Position numbers and translations under genes: made by a program. From Okapia johnstoni (lineage: Eukaryota; Chordata; Mammalia; Artiodactyla; Giraffidae): a stretch of DNA of 64,000 nucleotides. This document shows positions 34,452-45,703 of the stretch, piece after piece (position 1 is the first letter of the stretch; each line of letters begins with the position of its first letter). The notes beneath the pieces are model-generated. The model had not been told where the DNA came from and ran no database searches. It saw only the letters and a list, made by a program, of their open reading frames with translations. The DNA is taken from positions 28,618,001-28,682,000 of the forward strand of contig CM044314.1 in NCBI GenBank assembly GCA_024291935.2, written 5' to 3'.

Positions 34452-35011
34452 TCAGGTGTCCCAGAATCAGCCAAGTCAGGTGAAGGGGAAGATCCTGGTG
34501 TTACTCACTCCCTTTTTGGTGGGGTCCTGAGGCCCACAGTCCACCTGGAACCTCCTAAATTCATTCTGGAGGTGGTAATAGACAAACATCCCTTTGGGAT
34601 TTTGTAGGTAAGAGGCCCCATGTGGCTTCCTTCCTGGAAGTGGTGAGCCAGTGGTCCCAGCTGGTGGTGGTCACAGCAAGAGTGGAGACTCAGGGCTCTA
34701 CTGTGGCTGATGCACTGGATAATAGCAGAAGCACTCTGGAAATGCTACAGACAGCACTGCACTTTGGAATCTGGCCACTACATCCAGGACACTCTCTGTG
34801 GTCCACAGTGACTTCTCCAGCACTGTGATCCTGCATGACTCCCCAGGGCTTACAGAAGCCAGCCAAGGCCATCCGCATCAAATCCTGGCTCAGTGACACC
34901 AGCAATCTCACACTTCTCGACCCGATTTTGATGCCAGATGCCCTCAGGTTCACCACTGATGTTCGTTCTGTGCTGAGTGGAAAACTTCACCAACATAGGC
35001 TCTGGTGGCAG
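34452..35011 (+). pseudogene. CTDNEP1: CTDNEP1 processed pseudogene (CTD nuclear envelope phosphatase 1, Dullard)
   Basis: Across three frames the sequence reads as the C-terminal three quarters of CTDNEP1, a serine/threonine phosphatase of the nuclear envelope and ER that dephosphorylates lipin. Pieces include VSQNQPSQVKGKILVL, then GVLRPTV...[37 protein letters not shown] and [23 protein letters not shown]. No introns separate these parts, so it is a retrocopy. Just after KILVL a deletion removes the DLDET catalytic motif (the nucleophilic Asp), and the frame then hits TGA. Further frameshifts follow, and the normal stop after RLW has become TGG. The first 55 or so codons are not seen. It cannot encode a phosphatase. 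Confidence 0.9.
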
Positions 35012-35400
35012 ATGCTTCCCCTCCCCCTGAGTTGGGATGAGGGGAAGGGAGGTTGAGCCCTCAGGAGGCGGTCTGTTTGACGCCCTGTCCAATGGTGAAG
35101 ATGGCCTGCGCAGGGTCTGCCCCTCCCACTCTCTCTGCCCTCGGAGCCTTGCACTCTGTATGGAGTCTGGATGGACACAAGGGCCAGTTTTGAAGCAGCC
35201 ACTCTTTAACTTCATGTTTGCACTCCCTGAAAACTCCAGACTGGGACCTAAGCAGAGGCCTAGGAGAGCCACAACAGTGCCTGGTGGAGAAACACGACTG
35301 GCCAGAGCGCGAGACACATTCAGTAATCTAGGAGGCTCAAAAGAGAGTCCAAGCTAGCTTTGTTTTTATTTGATTTTTTAACAACTCTTGTACAAAACAA
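35012..35400 (+). pseudogene. Probable 3' UTR part of the CTDNEP1 retrocopy
   Basis: The sequence continues without a break from the ancestral stop position as GC-rich sequence (cccctccccctgagttggg). It turns AT-rich at about 35,360 (tttgtttttatttgatttttt). This layout fits a 3' UTR carried by a retrocopy. No clear poly-A tract was found, so the end is a guess. Confidence 0.5.
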
Positions 35401-35556
35401 CTTACTCTTTTCCTTTAGATTATCAAATTTTGCTCTATTCAAGGGATACCAGACACAGTTAATGGGCAGCTAACATAAGATCTGCATATTCATAACTATA
35501 AGAACCAGAAGGCCACACAGCCATTCTCCTCATAGACCACTGGCACATTCAGTTAG

Positions 35557-35772
35557 GGGCTTCCCTGGTGGCTCAGAGGTAAAGAACCCACCTGCAATGC
35601 AGAAGACGTGGGTTTGATCCCTGGGTTGGGAAGATCCCCTGGAAAAGGAAATGGCAACCCACTCTGAATTCTTGCCTGGGGAATTCCATGGACAGAGGAG
35701 CCTTGTGGGCTCTAGTCCATGGGGTCACAAAAGAGTCAGACATGACTTAGCAACTAAACAACAACAACAAAT
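35557..35772 (+). mobile_element. Bov-tA SINE
   Basis: Head cttccctggtggctcagagg, B box gtttgatccctggg, Bov-A body, end actaaacaacaacaacaa. Confidence 0.94.
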
Positions 35773-35871
35773 AATCAGTTATGTCTTAAGAGCCCAATTA
35801 TGCTTTTTACTCTACAAAAATTTAATGTATTAAAAACAGAAAGAAGCACCACCTCTATTCTGAAACAAAGT

Positions 35872-35877
35872 TTTATT
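35872..35877 (-). terminator. Polyadenylation signal of the cathepsin L-like gene
   Basis: AATAAA on the minus strand lies 250 bases after the stop codon. It is followed by a T/G-containing stretch (actttgtttcagaatagagg), so cleavage near 35,855 is likely. Confidence 0.75.
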
Positions 35878-36129
35878 TTAAAAGGTAAAACTTTATACAT
35901 CCTTTTAAAACATGAAAGTTCAAAATTCATTAGGCAAGTTGATCATACAAATATATTTACAACAGTAGTGAAAGAAGTGGTAACATTTCACCAGTGTAAA
36001 GGTCACAGAATTGAGATCACAACTTGGATCTTCAATGATTCAAGTCTTTCATCCCCACACAATAAAGTCTGGTCAGTTTTAAGAGAATATCCTTCCTCTG
36101 GATATTGTTCTTAATCCAGCCTTTGAGAC

Positions 36130-36229
36130 TTAGACAGTAGGGTAACTGGCCATGGTGGCGATTCCACAGTGGTTGTTCCGGTCTTTGGCCATCTTTATGT
36201 AGCCACTCATGCCCCAACGTTCACCCCAG
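36130..36229 (-). CDS. Cathepsin L-like exon 8 (C-terminus, stop)
   Basis: This 100-bp coding part completes a split Ser codon and encodes [32 protein letters not shown], then TAA at 36130-36132. The acceptor is cttctttcag. Its own frame is intact and of normal length, but only from phase 2. Spliced to exon 6 directly it would be read out of frame. Confidence 0.93.
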
Positions 36230-37374
36230 CTGAAAGAAGAGAAGGTTTTCATTTTATACAAAGAATCAAACACATTGATGTTTATTAATACTTAAACAGT
36301 GCACCAGAGGTCAAGGCAGATTCAGAAAGAAGCAAGAAATACAGTTTTTCTCGCTCATGGTTGAGTTCTAAATGTACAAATAACTTCTATCCTCAAACCT
36401 TTCACAGAACTATAAAGTTAGAGACATAAAAAAGAAACTCGTGGGGCCAGATGTGTTTTAGAACTAAAAAAATGTTTGGATTTAGAGATGAGATGATACC
36501 AAAACTACATCAATACCTTAGGCAACTTCAGACAGTATCCTAATGTTAAAATCAAACATTTAAAAATATTAAATCAAACAATATTATAATCAAACATTAA
36601 AAAATATGTCTGTGATCACCCTAAGTGGCATAACTAGGGATCCAGGCCCCCATCTAACACTAGCAGATAAACAAACAGCATACTCTCTTTTGTAAACAAC
36701 ATGTCAAGAGACATAAAAGAACACTCCCTAAAATCTCATCATTTCACTTTCAGGACACTCAGTCTAGGGAAATAGCACACAGCACAAAATTACTTCAGCC
36801 AAGAAGTTCTTTCTAGTTTTAATTACAGTAGCAAAATTCTTTGGAAACTTTCAAAGGTCTAACAGTTGAAACTCTGGGTGGCTACAGTCATAAACAGGGC
36901 TTTCCAGGTGGTGCTAGTGGTAAAGAATCCGCCTGCCAATGCAGGAGACTCATGAGACGTGGGTTCGATCCCTGGTTTGGGAAGATGCCCTTGAGTAGGA
37001 AATGAAAACACACTCCAGCATTCTTGCCTGGAAAATTCTACAAGCAGAGGAGCCTGGGGAACTACAGTCCACAGGGCTGCAAAGAGTTATGGACACAATT
37101 GAGCACACACAACTGTAAAAAAGTAAATTAAGCTACACGAATTGAAGTAAGTAGCCATTTAAATATATTTATGAAGTGCTTAAAATCATGGGGATATGGT
37201 TCAAGTAATGTCAAATGGACACATCAGGCACAAACACTAATATTAACAACTATATTAAATCTATACACCTTCAAATTTTACATTGAATTCTACATACCAA
37301 AGAGTCAATTTTGTTGTATGTCATGGTGATTTTCCCATTTTTCTGCCTGAATTTCAACATAGACAAATACTTAC
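36230..37374 (-). other. Interval where cathepsin L exon 7 is expected but absent
   Basis: I read this 1,145-bp intron on the minus strand for the exon 7 hallmarks (DHGVLVVGYG-like and W-VKN-S-like codons, flanked by AG and GT) and found none. It is AT-rich and contains one Bov-tA SINE at 36,899-37,110. Confidence 0.8.
36899..37110 (+). mobile_element. Bov-tA SINE in the cathepsin intron lacking exon 7
   Basis: Head ggctttccaggtggtgctag, B box gttcgatccctgg, diverged Bov-A body, end ggacacaattgagcacac. Confidence 0.92.
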
Positions 37375-37537
37375 CTGACTTATAGAACTGGAAAGATGGA
37401 TTGCCTGCATCTACAGCAACAGAGATGGGGCCCAAAGTTGCCACTGCCTTCATAAGAGCCTTCTCCTGCTTAGGGAGGTCCACGAAACCAGTTTCATTAG
37501 CAGCGGAATTGTTGGGATTGTAATGGCAGGTGCCAAC
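37375..37537 (-). CDS. Cathepsin L-like exon 6
   Basis: This 163-bp exon (54 codons plus one base) runs from [11 protein letters not shown] to PSFQFYKS/G. An N-glycosylation sequon (NET) stands at residue 221, the same site as in human CTSL, with a second possible sequon (NNS) just before. The acceptor is cctttgaaag and the donor gtaagt. The exon ends in phase 1, so it needs the 118-bp exon 7 to stay in frame with exon 8. Confidence 0.94.
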
Positions 37538-37794
37538 CTTTCAAAGGTAATGGGGAAGAGACTTGATTAATACCATCCTCCTCCTGGGGTACATGAGTTC
37601 AAGACAATCTGCAGCTTAATGATTTCTAAGTCAAGTTTGTTACAAAGCATCCCAGGAGATGAAATGCTATTGGCTGTTTTGAAATGGAAAAATTAGCTGG
37701 TGTTTATTCAATCAGACACTCTCAATCTACCTTCCCATAAGAAACTTTTACTCAGGAGAAATTTGTACTTATAGAGAATGATATGTATATTTCT

Positions 37795-38010
37795 CCGGTG
37801 CCTCAGCAGTAAATAATCCACCTTTACTCCTACAAGGCAGGAGACATGGAGACGGGGGTTTGATCCCTGGGTCGGGAAGATCCCCTGAAGGGGGAAATGG
37901 CAACCCACTCCAGTAATCTTGCCCAGTAAATCCCACAGACAGAGGAGCCTGGCAGGCTACAGTCTATGGGGTTGCAAAAGAGTCGGATACGACTGAGTGA
38001 CTAAACAACA
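37795..38010 (+). mobile_element. Bov-tA SINE (cathepsin intron 5)
   Basis: Head ccggtgcctcagcagtaaat, B box gtttgatccctgggtc, Bov-A body, end ctgagtgactaaacaac. Confidence 0.92.
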
Positions 38011-38066
38011 ACCAATGTATATTTTCGTGTACCATAGAAATATTAACAGCTTTATGGTAACTATCT

Positions 38067-38282
38067 GGGCTTCCCAAGTGGTACTAGTGGTAAAGAACCT
38101 GACTGCCAATACAGGTGACATAAAAGATGCGGGTTCGATCCCTGGGTCAGGAAGATCCTCTGGAGGAGAACATGGCAACCCACTTCAGTAATCTTGCCTG
38201 GAGAATTCCATGGACAGAGGAGCCTGGTGGGCTACAGTCCAGAAGGTTGCACAGAGTTGGATATGATTGAAGTGACAGCATG
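38067..38282 (+). mobile_element. Bov-tA SINE (cathepsin intron 5, second)
   Basis: Head ctgggcttcccaagtggtac, B box gttcgatccctgggtc, Bov-A body, end ttgaagtgacagcatgaac. It lies in the same orientation as the copy at 37,795 and only about 55 bp from it. Confidence 0.92.
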
Positions 38283-38420
38283 AACACATGGTAAGTAGCT
38301 AAACAGAGAACTGTGCAAGGCTAACTATTTTAATGACAGTTTTGACAGTCTGCAGATAAAGATTCTACAATCTAAAATGTGGATTCTAAACATTATATCT
38401 GTTTTCCCCTAAAGTGTTCA

Positions 38421-38906
<486 letters not shown>

Positions 38907-38983
38907 CACAGTGTATCATAGAAAGGATGGCAATTCCTATTTGGCTTTACTCTTGGAGAGAGATCTGCTGAATACCGTCATAC

Positions 38984-39130
38984 CTGATTCTTCACAGGAG
39001 TTACATAGCCTTTCTCTCTCCAATCCACGGATGGGGGAATCGAAGAAAAGATAGATTCATGGAACACTTTCCCCTTCTTGTTCTTCTGCCTTTGAAAGCC
39101 ATTCATCACCTGCCTGAATTCTTCATTGGT
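38984..39130 (-). CDS. Cathepsin L-like exon 4 (propeptide end and mature N-terminus)
   Basis: This 147-bp exon (49 codons) runs from TNEEFRQVMNGF to VDWREKGYVTPVKNQ. It covers the propeptide cleavage region and the start of the mature enzyme (IPPSVDWREKG). The final Gln corresponds to the oxyanion-hole Gln (papain Gln19). The acceptor is ccttgaag and the donor gtatga. Phase 0 at both ends. Confidence 0.93.
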
Positions 39131-39223
39131 CTTCAAGGAAAAGGAAATAGAATGTTGAAAAGCAAGAGGTTATTTTGCTAAAGTGTTAAGGAGAAAAGGC
39201 ACAAAAAATTCATGCACACTCAC

Positions 39224-39346
39224 CATGTCACCAAAGGCATTCATTGCCATGCTGAAGCTATGTTTCCCTTGGCTGTATTCCTGATTATGCAGCTCAATCA
39301 TTTTCATATTCTTCTTCCACACCGCTTTTCTCCATCCTTCTTCATT
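39224..39346 (-). CDS. Cathepsin L-like exon 3 (propeptide)
   Basis: This 123-bp exon (41 codons) runs from [10 protein letters not shown] to MAMNAFGDM. It holds the propeptide helix with R-x3-W-x2-N-x3-I-x3-N spacing (the ERFNIN-type motif, with W for F) and the AMNAFGD segment (GNFD-type motif). Both serve folding and inhibition of the zymogen. The acceptor is gcctctag and the donor gtgagt. No defect is seen. Confidence 0.93.
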
Positions 39347-39404
39347 CTAGAGGCAAACAGGTAGCCTATACTCTTTTTTTTCTATTTAAAACCAACTCAC
39401 CAAG

Positions 39405-39598
39405 GGCTTCACCACGTGGTGCTAAGTGGTAAAGAACTCCCATGCCAAGGCAAAAGATGCGAGAGACACAGATTCAATCCCTGCATTGGGAAGATCCCCT
39501 GGAGGAGGGTATGGCAACCCACTCCAGTATTCTTGCCTGGAGAATCCCATGGACAGAGGACCCTGGTCAGAGTCGGACACGACTGAAGTGACAGCACA
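39405..39598 (+). mobile_element. Bov-tA SINE (cathepsin intron 2)
   Basis: Head gcttcaccacgtggtgctaag, B box attcaatccctgc, Bov-A body with an internal gap, end ctgaagtgacagcacac. Confidence 0.9.
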
Positions 39599-39842
39599 CA
39601 CCATCACCAAGTGAATTTATATATAAAGAGGAAGGGAGACCATGGCCAGAGATGGCTCTATACTCTTGGGAGCTGTTCTCCAGCGCCCACATGACAGGGC
39701 AAATGCCCATAGTGTACTCAGTGACAGGTGCCATAAAGTTACTGCCCTGATAAGAGCCAGCCTCAAGAGACTACTATCTGCTATAAACTCCCAACATCAT
39801 TCTCTGCAGGGTTTCAGATGGACAGTTTCATATGTTACCAAC

Positions 39843-39978
39843 CAAGTCATATAGTTTCCTGTGTACTGCCTTCCACAATTTCCATTGTGTATTTAAACTG
39901 TGGTCAGATTTTGGAGCAGCTGAGGCTATTCCCAAGCAAAGGGCTGTCAGGAGGAGTGAAGGATTCATGTTCAAAAAC
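39843..39978 (-). CDS. Cathepsin L-like exon 2 (start codon, signal peptide)
   Basis: The acceptor ttcctag ends at 39979 and ten 5' UTR bases follow. The ATG is at 39966-39968. The 42 codons encode MNPSLLLTALCLGIASAAP (a signal peptide of about 17 residues) and the start of the propeptide, ending HRKLYDL. The length equals that of human CTSL exon 2 exactly. The donor is a weak TTG|GTTGGT. The next GT, four bases on (GTAACA), would shift the frame. The exon is phase 0 at its end. Confidence 0.9.
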
Positions 39979-40462
39979 CTAGGAAGGGAGAAGAAATGAG
40001 TATCTGATTAAACCAATCTTTCTAAAAGGCCATCTTTTTTTTCTGAGCCACTACGGTGGAGTAAAAACATTTATCTTCCCAAGTATTTATACAAGGACAG
40101 CAGGGGAAGTCTATGGATGTGGGTGGGAAAACGAGCTCTGATACACCAGTTTCCGCGCGGGACAGGGTCAGGCTCTCCTGGGACTCAAACAGCGGCCAGG
40201 ACGAGCCACCTTCCAGCGCTGCAGGCGGGCCCAGCCCAGGGGCCGGCCCAGTGCAGGGGCGGGCCCAGAGAACTCCCTCCGCTGACAGAGTATGTAGACG
40301 CGGTGCCGACAAATGCCCTGCAGTCCAGCTAGCTGGGGTCATGCTGCCTTGTCAGACCGGCGCCCCCTGGGACCCCTCCCCAAGCCCTCGACCCCCAAGG
40401 CTGCAGTCGCGCTGCTAGCCGGGGTGACCCGGCCGCGCCATGTCCCATCCCGTGGCGCTCAC

Positions 40463-40525
40463 CTGTGGCGAGGGCTGACGCACAGGCGCAGCCGGCGGCT
40501 CCGGATCTCGGGGCGTCTGAAGTTG
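40463..40525 (-). other. Cathepsin L-like exon 1 (non-coding), approximate start
   Basis: The donor CCACAG|GTGAGC fixes the 3' edge at 40463. The 5' edge is set about 25-30 bases after the TTAAAT box and is an estimate. The sequence is GC-rich and has no ATG in frame with exon 2. Confidence 0.7.
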
Positions 40526-40650
40526 GGTTGTGGGCACCAAGACCTCCCATTTAAGGCTCCGGGAATGCGCTCGGCAGGCCCCGCCCCCCACTAGCATGCC
40601 CCGCGATTGGCTGAACTTCATATAGGCGGGGCCCCTGTGCTGGGACTCCC
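40526..40650 (-). promoter_or_regulatory. Cathepsin L-like promoter with CCAAT and GC boxes
   Basis: On the minus strand, in order: a GC box (40625-40631), CTATATGAAG, a CCAAT box in AGCCAATC (40606-40610 as ATTGG on plus), a GC box (40578-40589) and a TTAAAT TATA-like box (about 40,549-40,554). NF-Y and Sp1 sites are known to drive human CTSL. The surrounding 40.13-40.76 kb is CpG-rich. Confidence 0.75.
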
Positions 40651-41814
40651 GGCGCTTGACAAGGCTAGTCTCAAATTGTCCAGGTGCCAGCTTCAGCGGA
40701 CCCCACGGCAGCGAACTGAGGGCCACTGGGCAGAACTGAGGAGGGCGGCCGACGCCTCCCTGGGGACCCAGATCAACTAATTACCTCGAATTCGTCCGCT
40801 CGGTCGGTGGTTCACGAAAAGAGGCTTGCAGGGGGTCCCAAGTGGATTTTTAGCATAACCTTGTGCCTCCTTCCCTAGGGTTTTGTTTTGTTTTGTTTTA
40901 ATTTTAAGTCCTAATCCTGGAGTTCTTGGTGAAAGTCTTCGGGAGGACTGAGAACTGTCTCGTCCAGTAGTTCCCGCTTATTCCGCAGCGAAGGTGGGGC
41001 AGGCTGGAGGAATGCAAAGCCCGCAAGCCGACCTCCAGGGTTAAGGGTGGTACAAGCTGGGTTTGAGGAGCGGAATCACAGTTCCTCAGAGAACGTGGCG
41101 CCCTGGTCACTGCCTAAATCCCAGGAAGGCAAAGGGCTGGGAGGGTCTCCAGAGAAGAGGTGATATTTTGTAATGCCCCTCTCCTGTCTTCCCCAATTAG
41201 GGGTTCTTGTCTCTCAAGTTTTCCTCAAAACCAACAGAAACGAGTTGTTTACAGAAATTTTTAGTTTAATTAAGAAAAAAGGAAATGTGGCAGGTAGTAA
41301 CTGCTTTTACTTTCCTGCTCTTCTTCCTTAGTATCTAGGTCCTTTTCTTGAGATTTAAGAATTTTAAGATTTAAGGAAAGAAATTTAAGATTTAAGAAAA
41401 GGTCCTTTTCTGGAGATTTAAGAACTGTGACTTTTACTTCAGTGATTTCTACTTTAATTTACATTGAATGTCAGGATTTAAATGACAGGGAAATGTTTTA
41501 AATGGAGGAAAATAGGTTTATATGTTAAATACTAATTTACATAACTAAGAATTTAGGGAACACAAGTCAGAAACTTTGTACATGTTTGTCCTTTACTACG
41601 TAAAAATATATTCATTGTAGAAAATCGCTTTTAGAAAAAAAAATGATCATTACCTCATGTCTGGTCCCCCATTGCTTTTTTTCTGTGCATATTTTGAATC
41701 ATTTAAATAAAAATGTAGTCATGATTCACTGGACTTCTAAACTAATTTGTACTTAAGATTAAGTTGATAAGCATTTTAGAAGCACAATCAGACATGTAAT
41801 TTTACTGTTAATAT
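40651..41814. other. Upstream of the cathepsin promoter, nothing recognised
   Basis: The first 450 bases are moderately GC-rich and may belong to the CpG-rich promoter region. The rest is AT-rich with short internal repeats of 'gatttaaga' near 41,350-41,430. No divergent gene is visible. Confidence 0.45.
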
Positions 41815-42545
41815 CTACATAACATAAAAATGTTTATTTAAGTGTACAGTTCTGTGGCATTAAGTACATTCACATTGTTGTGCAACCATAACCATAACCC
41901 ATCTTTGGAACATTTTCATCTTCCGAAACGGAAACTCTGTACCATGAAACAGTAACACTGCATTTCTCACTTCCCACTGCCCACCCCCCACCCCAGAAGC
42001 CTTTGGCAACCACTATGGAATCATGTAATAGTTGTCATCTTACACTTATTTCACTTAACATAATGTCTTAAATGTCACGTTGTAGTGTGTGTCAGAATTT
42101 CTCTTTTTTCTGAACATGACTAAAATACCCTTGGACAAATGTTTTGTTTCTCCAGGCATCCCCAGATGAATATATGGGTTATTTGCAGATTTGACTATGT
42201 TGAATGATGCTACTGTCAATGTTGTTGTACAAATACTCATGTTGCTGTTCTCAGTTTTTTAGGGGATCTACCCAGAAGTGGAATTGTTGGATATGGTAAT
42301 TCTATGTTTAATTTTTTTCTCTGTTTTCCACTGTGTCTGCATCATTTTACCAGCATTGCACAGGTTCCAATCTGATTGTGACTTGCAAATATTTTCTTAA
42401 ATTCTGTGAGTTGCCTTTTCATAAAATCACTACTGTCCTTTGGTGCACCAGAGTTTTAAATTTTGATGAAATCCAGTTTACCTATTTTTTCTTTGGTTGC
42501 CTATTCTTTTGGTATCATATCAAAAAAATTATTACTAACCCCAGT
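41815..42545 (-). mobile_element. Old L1 (reverse), first part, interrupted by a BovB fragment
   Basis: It contains reverse L1 segments: gtacagttctgtggcattaag, ccataacccatctttggaac, gatctacccagaagtggaattg, tttgttgttgtacaaatac. It resumes at 42,851. Confidence 0.75.
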
Positions 42546-42850
42546 ATCCATCCTAAAGGAGATCAGTCCTGGGTGTTCACTGGTAGTACTGATGTTGAAG
42601 CTGAAACTCCAATACTTCGGCCACCTGATGCGAAGAGCTAACTCATTTGAAAAGACCCTGATGCTGGGAAAGATTGAGGGCAGGAGGAGAAGGGGATGAC
42701 AGAGGATGAGATGGTTGGATGGCATCACCGACTCAGTGGACATGGGTTTGGGTGAACTCTGGGAGTGGTGATGGACAGGGAGGCCTGGCGTGCTGCAATT
42801 CATGGGGTCGCAAAGAGTCACACATGACTGAGCTACTGAACTGAACTGAA
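42546..42850 (+). mobile_element. BovB LINE 3' fragment inside an L1
   Basis: The BovB 3' end from atccatcctaaaggagatcag to cactgaactgaactgaac-like tail. GTATC occurs at both edges, consistent with a short target-site duplication. Confidence 0.88.
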
Positions 42851-43095
42851 CGGTATCATGAGGCTCTTTATTTGTGTTTTCATCCAAAGTTTGGTAGTTT
42901 TAGTTCTTATGTTTAGGTCTTTATCCATTTTGTGTTAACTTTTGCATATTGTATAAGGGTCCATATGCCTTAAGTGTCCAATTTCATTCTTTTGCATGTG
43001 GATATCTGACTTTCTCAGCATTATTTGTTGAAGACTATCCTTTCCCTATTGAATGGTCCTGGCAACCCCACACAATTTAGAAAAATCAATTCTTT
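42851..43095 (-). mobile_element. Old L1 (reverse), second part
   Basis: It continues after the BovB: tccattttgtgttaacttttgc, gtataagggtccatatg, cagcattatttgttgaagac. Confidence 0.8.
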
Positions 43096-43487
43096 TAAAG
43101 TTTTAAGATCTTTGAGGAAATAGAAGCTTTCCTCTCTCAGACACAGTTAGAGGCTGAAGGTCTTAGGTGATTACAAAGTATTGGAAATGACTGGGGATTA
43201 ATTTTTTTTTTAAATATACCACGGAATTCAACAGTCATTCATTTAAGAAATCTAAGTACATCGTCTAATATATGGGTTTTACATTTGCCCTTGGGTCACA
43301 GAGTGGAAAAACCCTACCACTGCATGACTGTCTATACCTGGGGCAGCCTAGAGGCTGCCTGCCTAGCCTGCCTAGAGGCTGCTCCAAGGAGTGGCAGCTC
43401 CTTTGTTTCTTGGAATGTGATATAATGCCCTGGAGAAAGCTGGACTTTTTGAATTTCCAAATGTGCCCCAAATCTAAAATTAGGCTA
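43096..43487. other. Nothing recognised
   Basis: Unique-looking sequence. An imperfect short duplication (cctagaggctgcctgcctagcctgcctagaggctg) lies at about 43,347-43,382. Confidence 0.45.
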
Positions 43488-43697
43488 AGAAGTGAAGTCG
43501 CTAATTCGTGTCCGACTCTTTGCGACCCCATGGACTATAGCCTACCAGGCTCCTCCATCCATGGGATTTTCCAGGCAAGAGTACTGGAGTGGGTTGCTAT
43601 TTCCTTCTCCAGGGGATCTTTCCGACCCAGGGATCGAACTCTGGCCTCCCACATTGTAGGCAGACGCTTTACCATCTGAACCACCAGGGAAGTCTAA
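43488..43697 (-). mobile_element. Bov-tA SINE (reverse)
   Basis: Reverse Bov-tA: gaagtcgctaattcgtgtccg, ctccaggggatctttccgacc, ccatctgaaccaccagggaagtc. Confidence 0.93.
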
Positions 43698-44232
43698 GAA
43701 ATATCTAAATGCCAGAGAAATATGGGAGAAGGTCATTTAAGCAAGAAACTGTAACATTTATTTATACAAAATCTGTTAAGTAATGTATTACAGAAAGGCA
43801 TTAACCATTTTGTTCTTATTCCTACACTTCTATGCCATTTCTTTGCCAAATAACTTAGATAAGTACTAATTACTAAAATTGTCATATTTTAGCTAAGTGA
43901 TCAATCCTTTGCTCTGCCTTTGATAAAATGCAGTTGGTAGATTCCTACTTAAAATGCAGTATCTCTGAGAGCATATTTTTGTGTGCATCTGTCTAGATTT
44001 CTTTTGCTTGCTGGGGAAACAGGATATGATTCTTTACCCTGTCTCTGAAAGTTTTAAATCCTTAGGGGGATGAACAAATCTTGTATGGTAGTATTCAAAA
44101 CCCTGAGGCCACTTAACAGCTATCCCCAATATAACAACCCACTGCAAGTGGATTAAATTTAATGAACTGAGAATTACTCTTAAGAGATATTATCCAGGCA
44201 ACTGTTCATTTGTAAAGTGGTTTATTATCACT

Positions 44233-44450
44233 TGGGCTTCCCTGGTGGCTCAATGGTAAAGAATCCACCTGCCAATACAGGAGACACAGGTTCAGTGTCT
44301 GAGCTGGAAAGATCCCTTGGAGAAGGAAATGGCAACCCACTCCAGTATTCTTGCCTGGGAAATCCCATGGACAGAGGAGCCTGGCGGGCTACAGTCCCTG
44401 GGGTCGCAAAAGAGTCGGACGTGACTTAGTGACTAAACAACAACAACAAT
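44233..44450 (+). mobile_element. Bov-tA SINE
   Basis: Head gggcttccctggtggctcaatgg, Bov-A body, end gactaaacaacaacaac. Confidence 0.94.
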
Positions 44451-45149
44451 TATTATCACTTATAATTTTATGGATGAGAACCTGTTTATAGTCACAGACT
44501 GTTGATATTTGTATGAAGCCATTTATGAAACAAGTTACTTTTCTGAGCTACTCTAACATTGCTTTTCCTGTAGGATTAAACAGTGAGCCAATTCATTAAA
44601 TCAGTCAATAAGAGTTAGTTAAGCTCTGACCTTGTGCTCACTGTCCTTTGCTTGGTGTAGCTTGAGCATAAAATTATAACAGTTTTCTCAGGTGTAGCCT
44701 GTTCAAGGCAAAACACCCTCCTGGAAGCTGATGGGGGTGGGAAGAGGTCCAACCCATCGCAGGCAGCATGCCTTCTGTGTGGCTCACCTGTCTTTTTCTC
44801 TTTTCACATGACACCAGGTAAGCCAGCATCAGCACTGAATTCCAGAGCCTGGCCCTGGGGAGCTGTGGTTCCTTATCTCACATTTCCCCAGTACTCATGC
44901 TTCATTTTCCCCATGCCCTCTGGCAACCAGAGTCCAATTTGCCGAGTGACTGATGGGGGTTGGGGGTGTGGGACTAAAGCAAAGTCTCCAAAGCTCAGCT
45001 TCCTTTTCTAAGCTCTGCAGGCCTGAAGCACATTTATTTCTTCACTTTAGAGAGGAATCTGGCACCACCCTTGATTTTGCATACCCCACTGCCGTGACCA
45101 TCTCCATCTGTAAAATGGAGCATATAGTAGCACCCGTCCCTTGGGGCAA
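44451..45149. other. Intergenic, nothing firmly recognised
   Basis: No gene is seen. The part near 45,090-45,150 (ccatctgtaaaatggagcatatag) looks like a MIR remnant. Confidence 0.4.
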
Positions 45150-45325
45150 TCATTCTCCATATGGGTCCCCTTACCTGAAACATCTACATCACTTGGGAAC
45201 TTGATAGAAGAGCAAATTCTGGAACCTCATGCTAGATCCACTGACTCAGACACTAGCAGACAGAGGTCTGCAGTCTGACCCCCCAGGTGGATCTGATGCA
45301 CCTTCAATTTGGAGAACCACTGTCA
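45150..45325 (-). mobile_element. MER5-like hAT-Charlie DNA transposon remnant
   Basis: The blocks acatctacatcacttgggaac, ttctggaacctcatgctagatcc, ccccaggtggatctgatgcacc and tttggagaaccactg are typical of MER5A/B. Confidence 0.75.
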
Positions 45326-45703
45326 CAGAGTTGTTGGGAAGAGTAAATGAAGGAACATTTGTAAGAAGCTCAGAACATTGCCTGGTTCCTGTGTCATTTG
45401 GCTATTAGAATCATCATTATCATGGCAGGAATCTTTTCTAATCATGTTTTCATTTCTAGGAGTAGTATTCACAGGTGGAGATGCTCTTCCTGTGGAACAA
45501 AGCCCTGGGCATGTATATATGCAGGCTCTCTCAACAGCACAAAGATTTTCTCTGTCTCAACTACTTACCTTAATGATACGGAAATTGATCTTTACTTATG
45601 TTTCATTTCTTTTTTAATGTATAGCATTCTTTTAACATATAACCCACCATTTTAAAGTGAATACTATGTGGGTTTTAGTATATTCACTGTGTTATGCAAC
45701 CAT
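45326..45703. other. Nothing recognised
   Basis: AT-rich sequence. ORFs of 79 and 85 codons overlap in two frames without a known domain. Confidence 0.4.

Noticed and set aside
37271..37483. Minus ORF of 70 codons as a separate small protein
   Set aside because: It is cathepsin exon 6 running past its donor site into the intron.
40113..40418. 101-codon ORF near the cathepsin promoter
   Set aside because: It lies in GC-rich intron 1 and promoter sequence, where stop codons are rare by composition. Minus and plus frames are both open.
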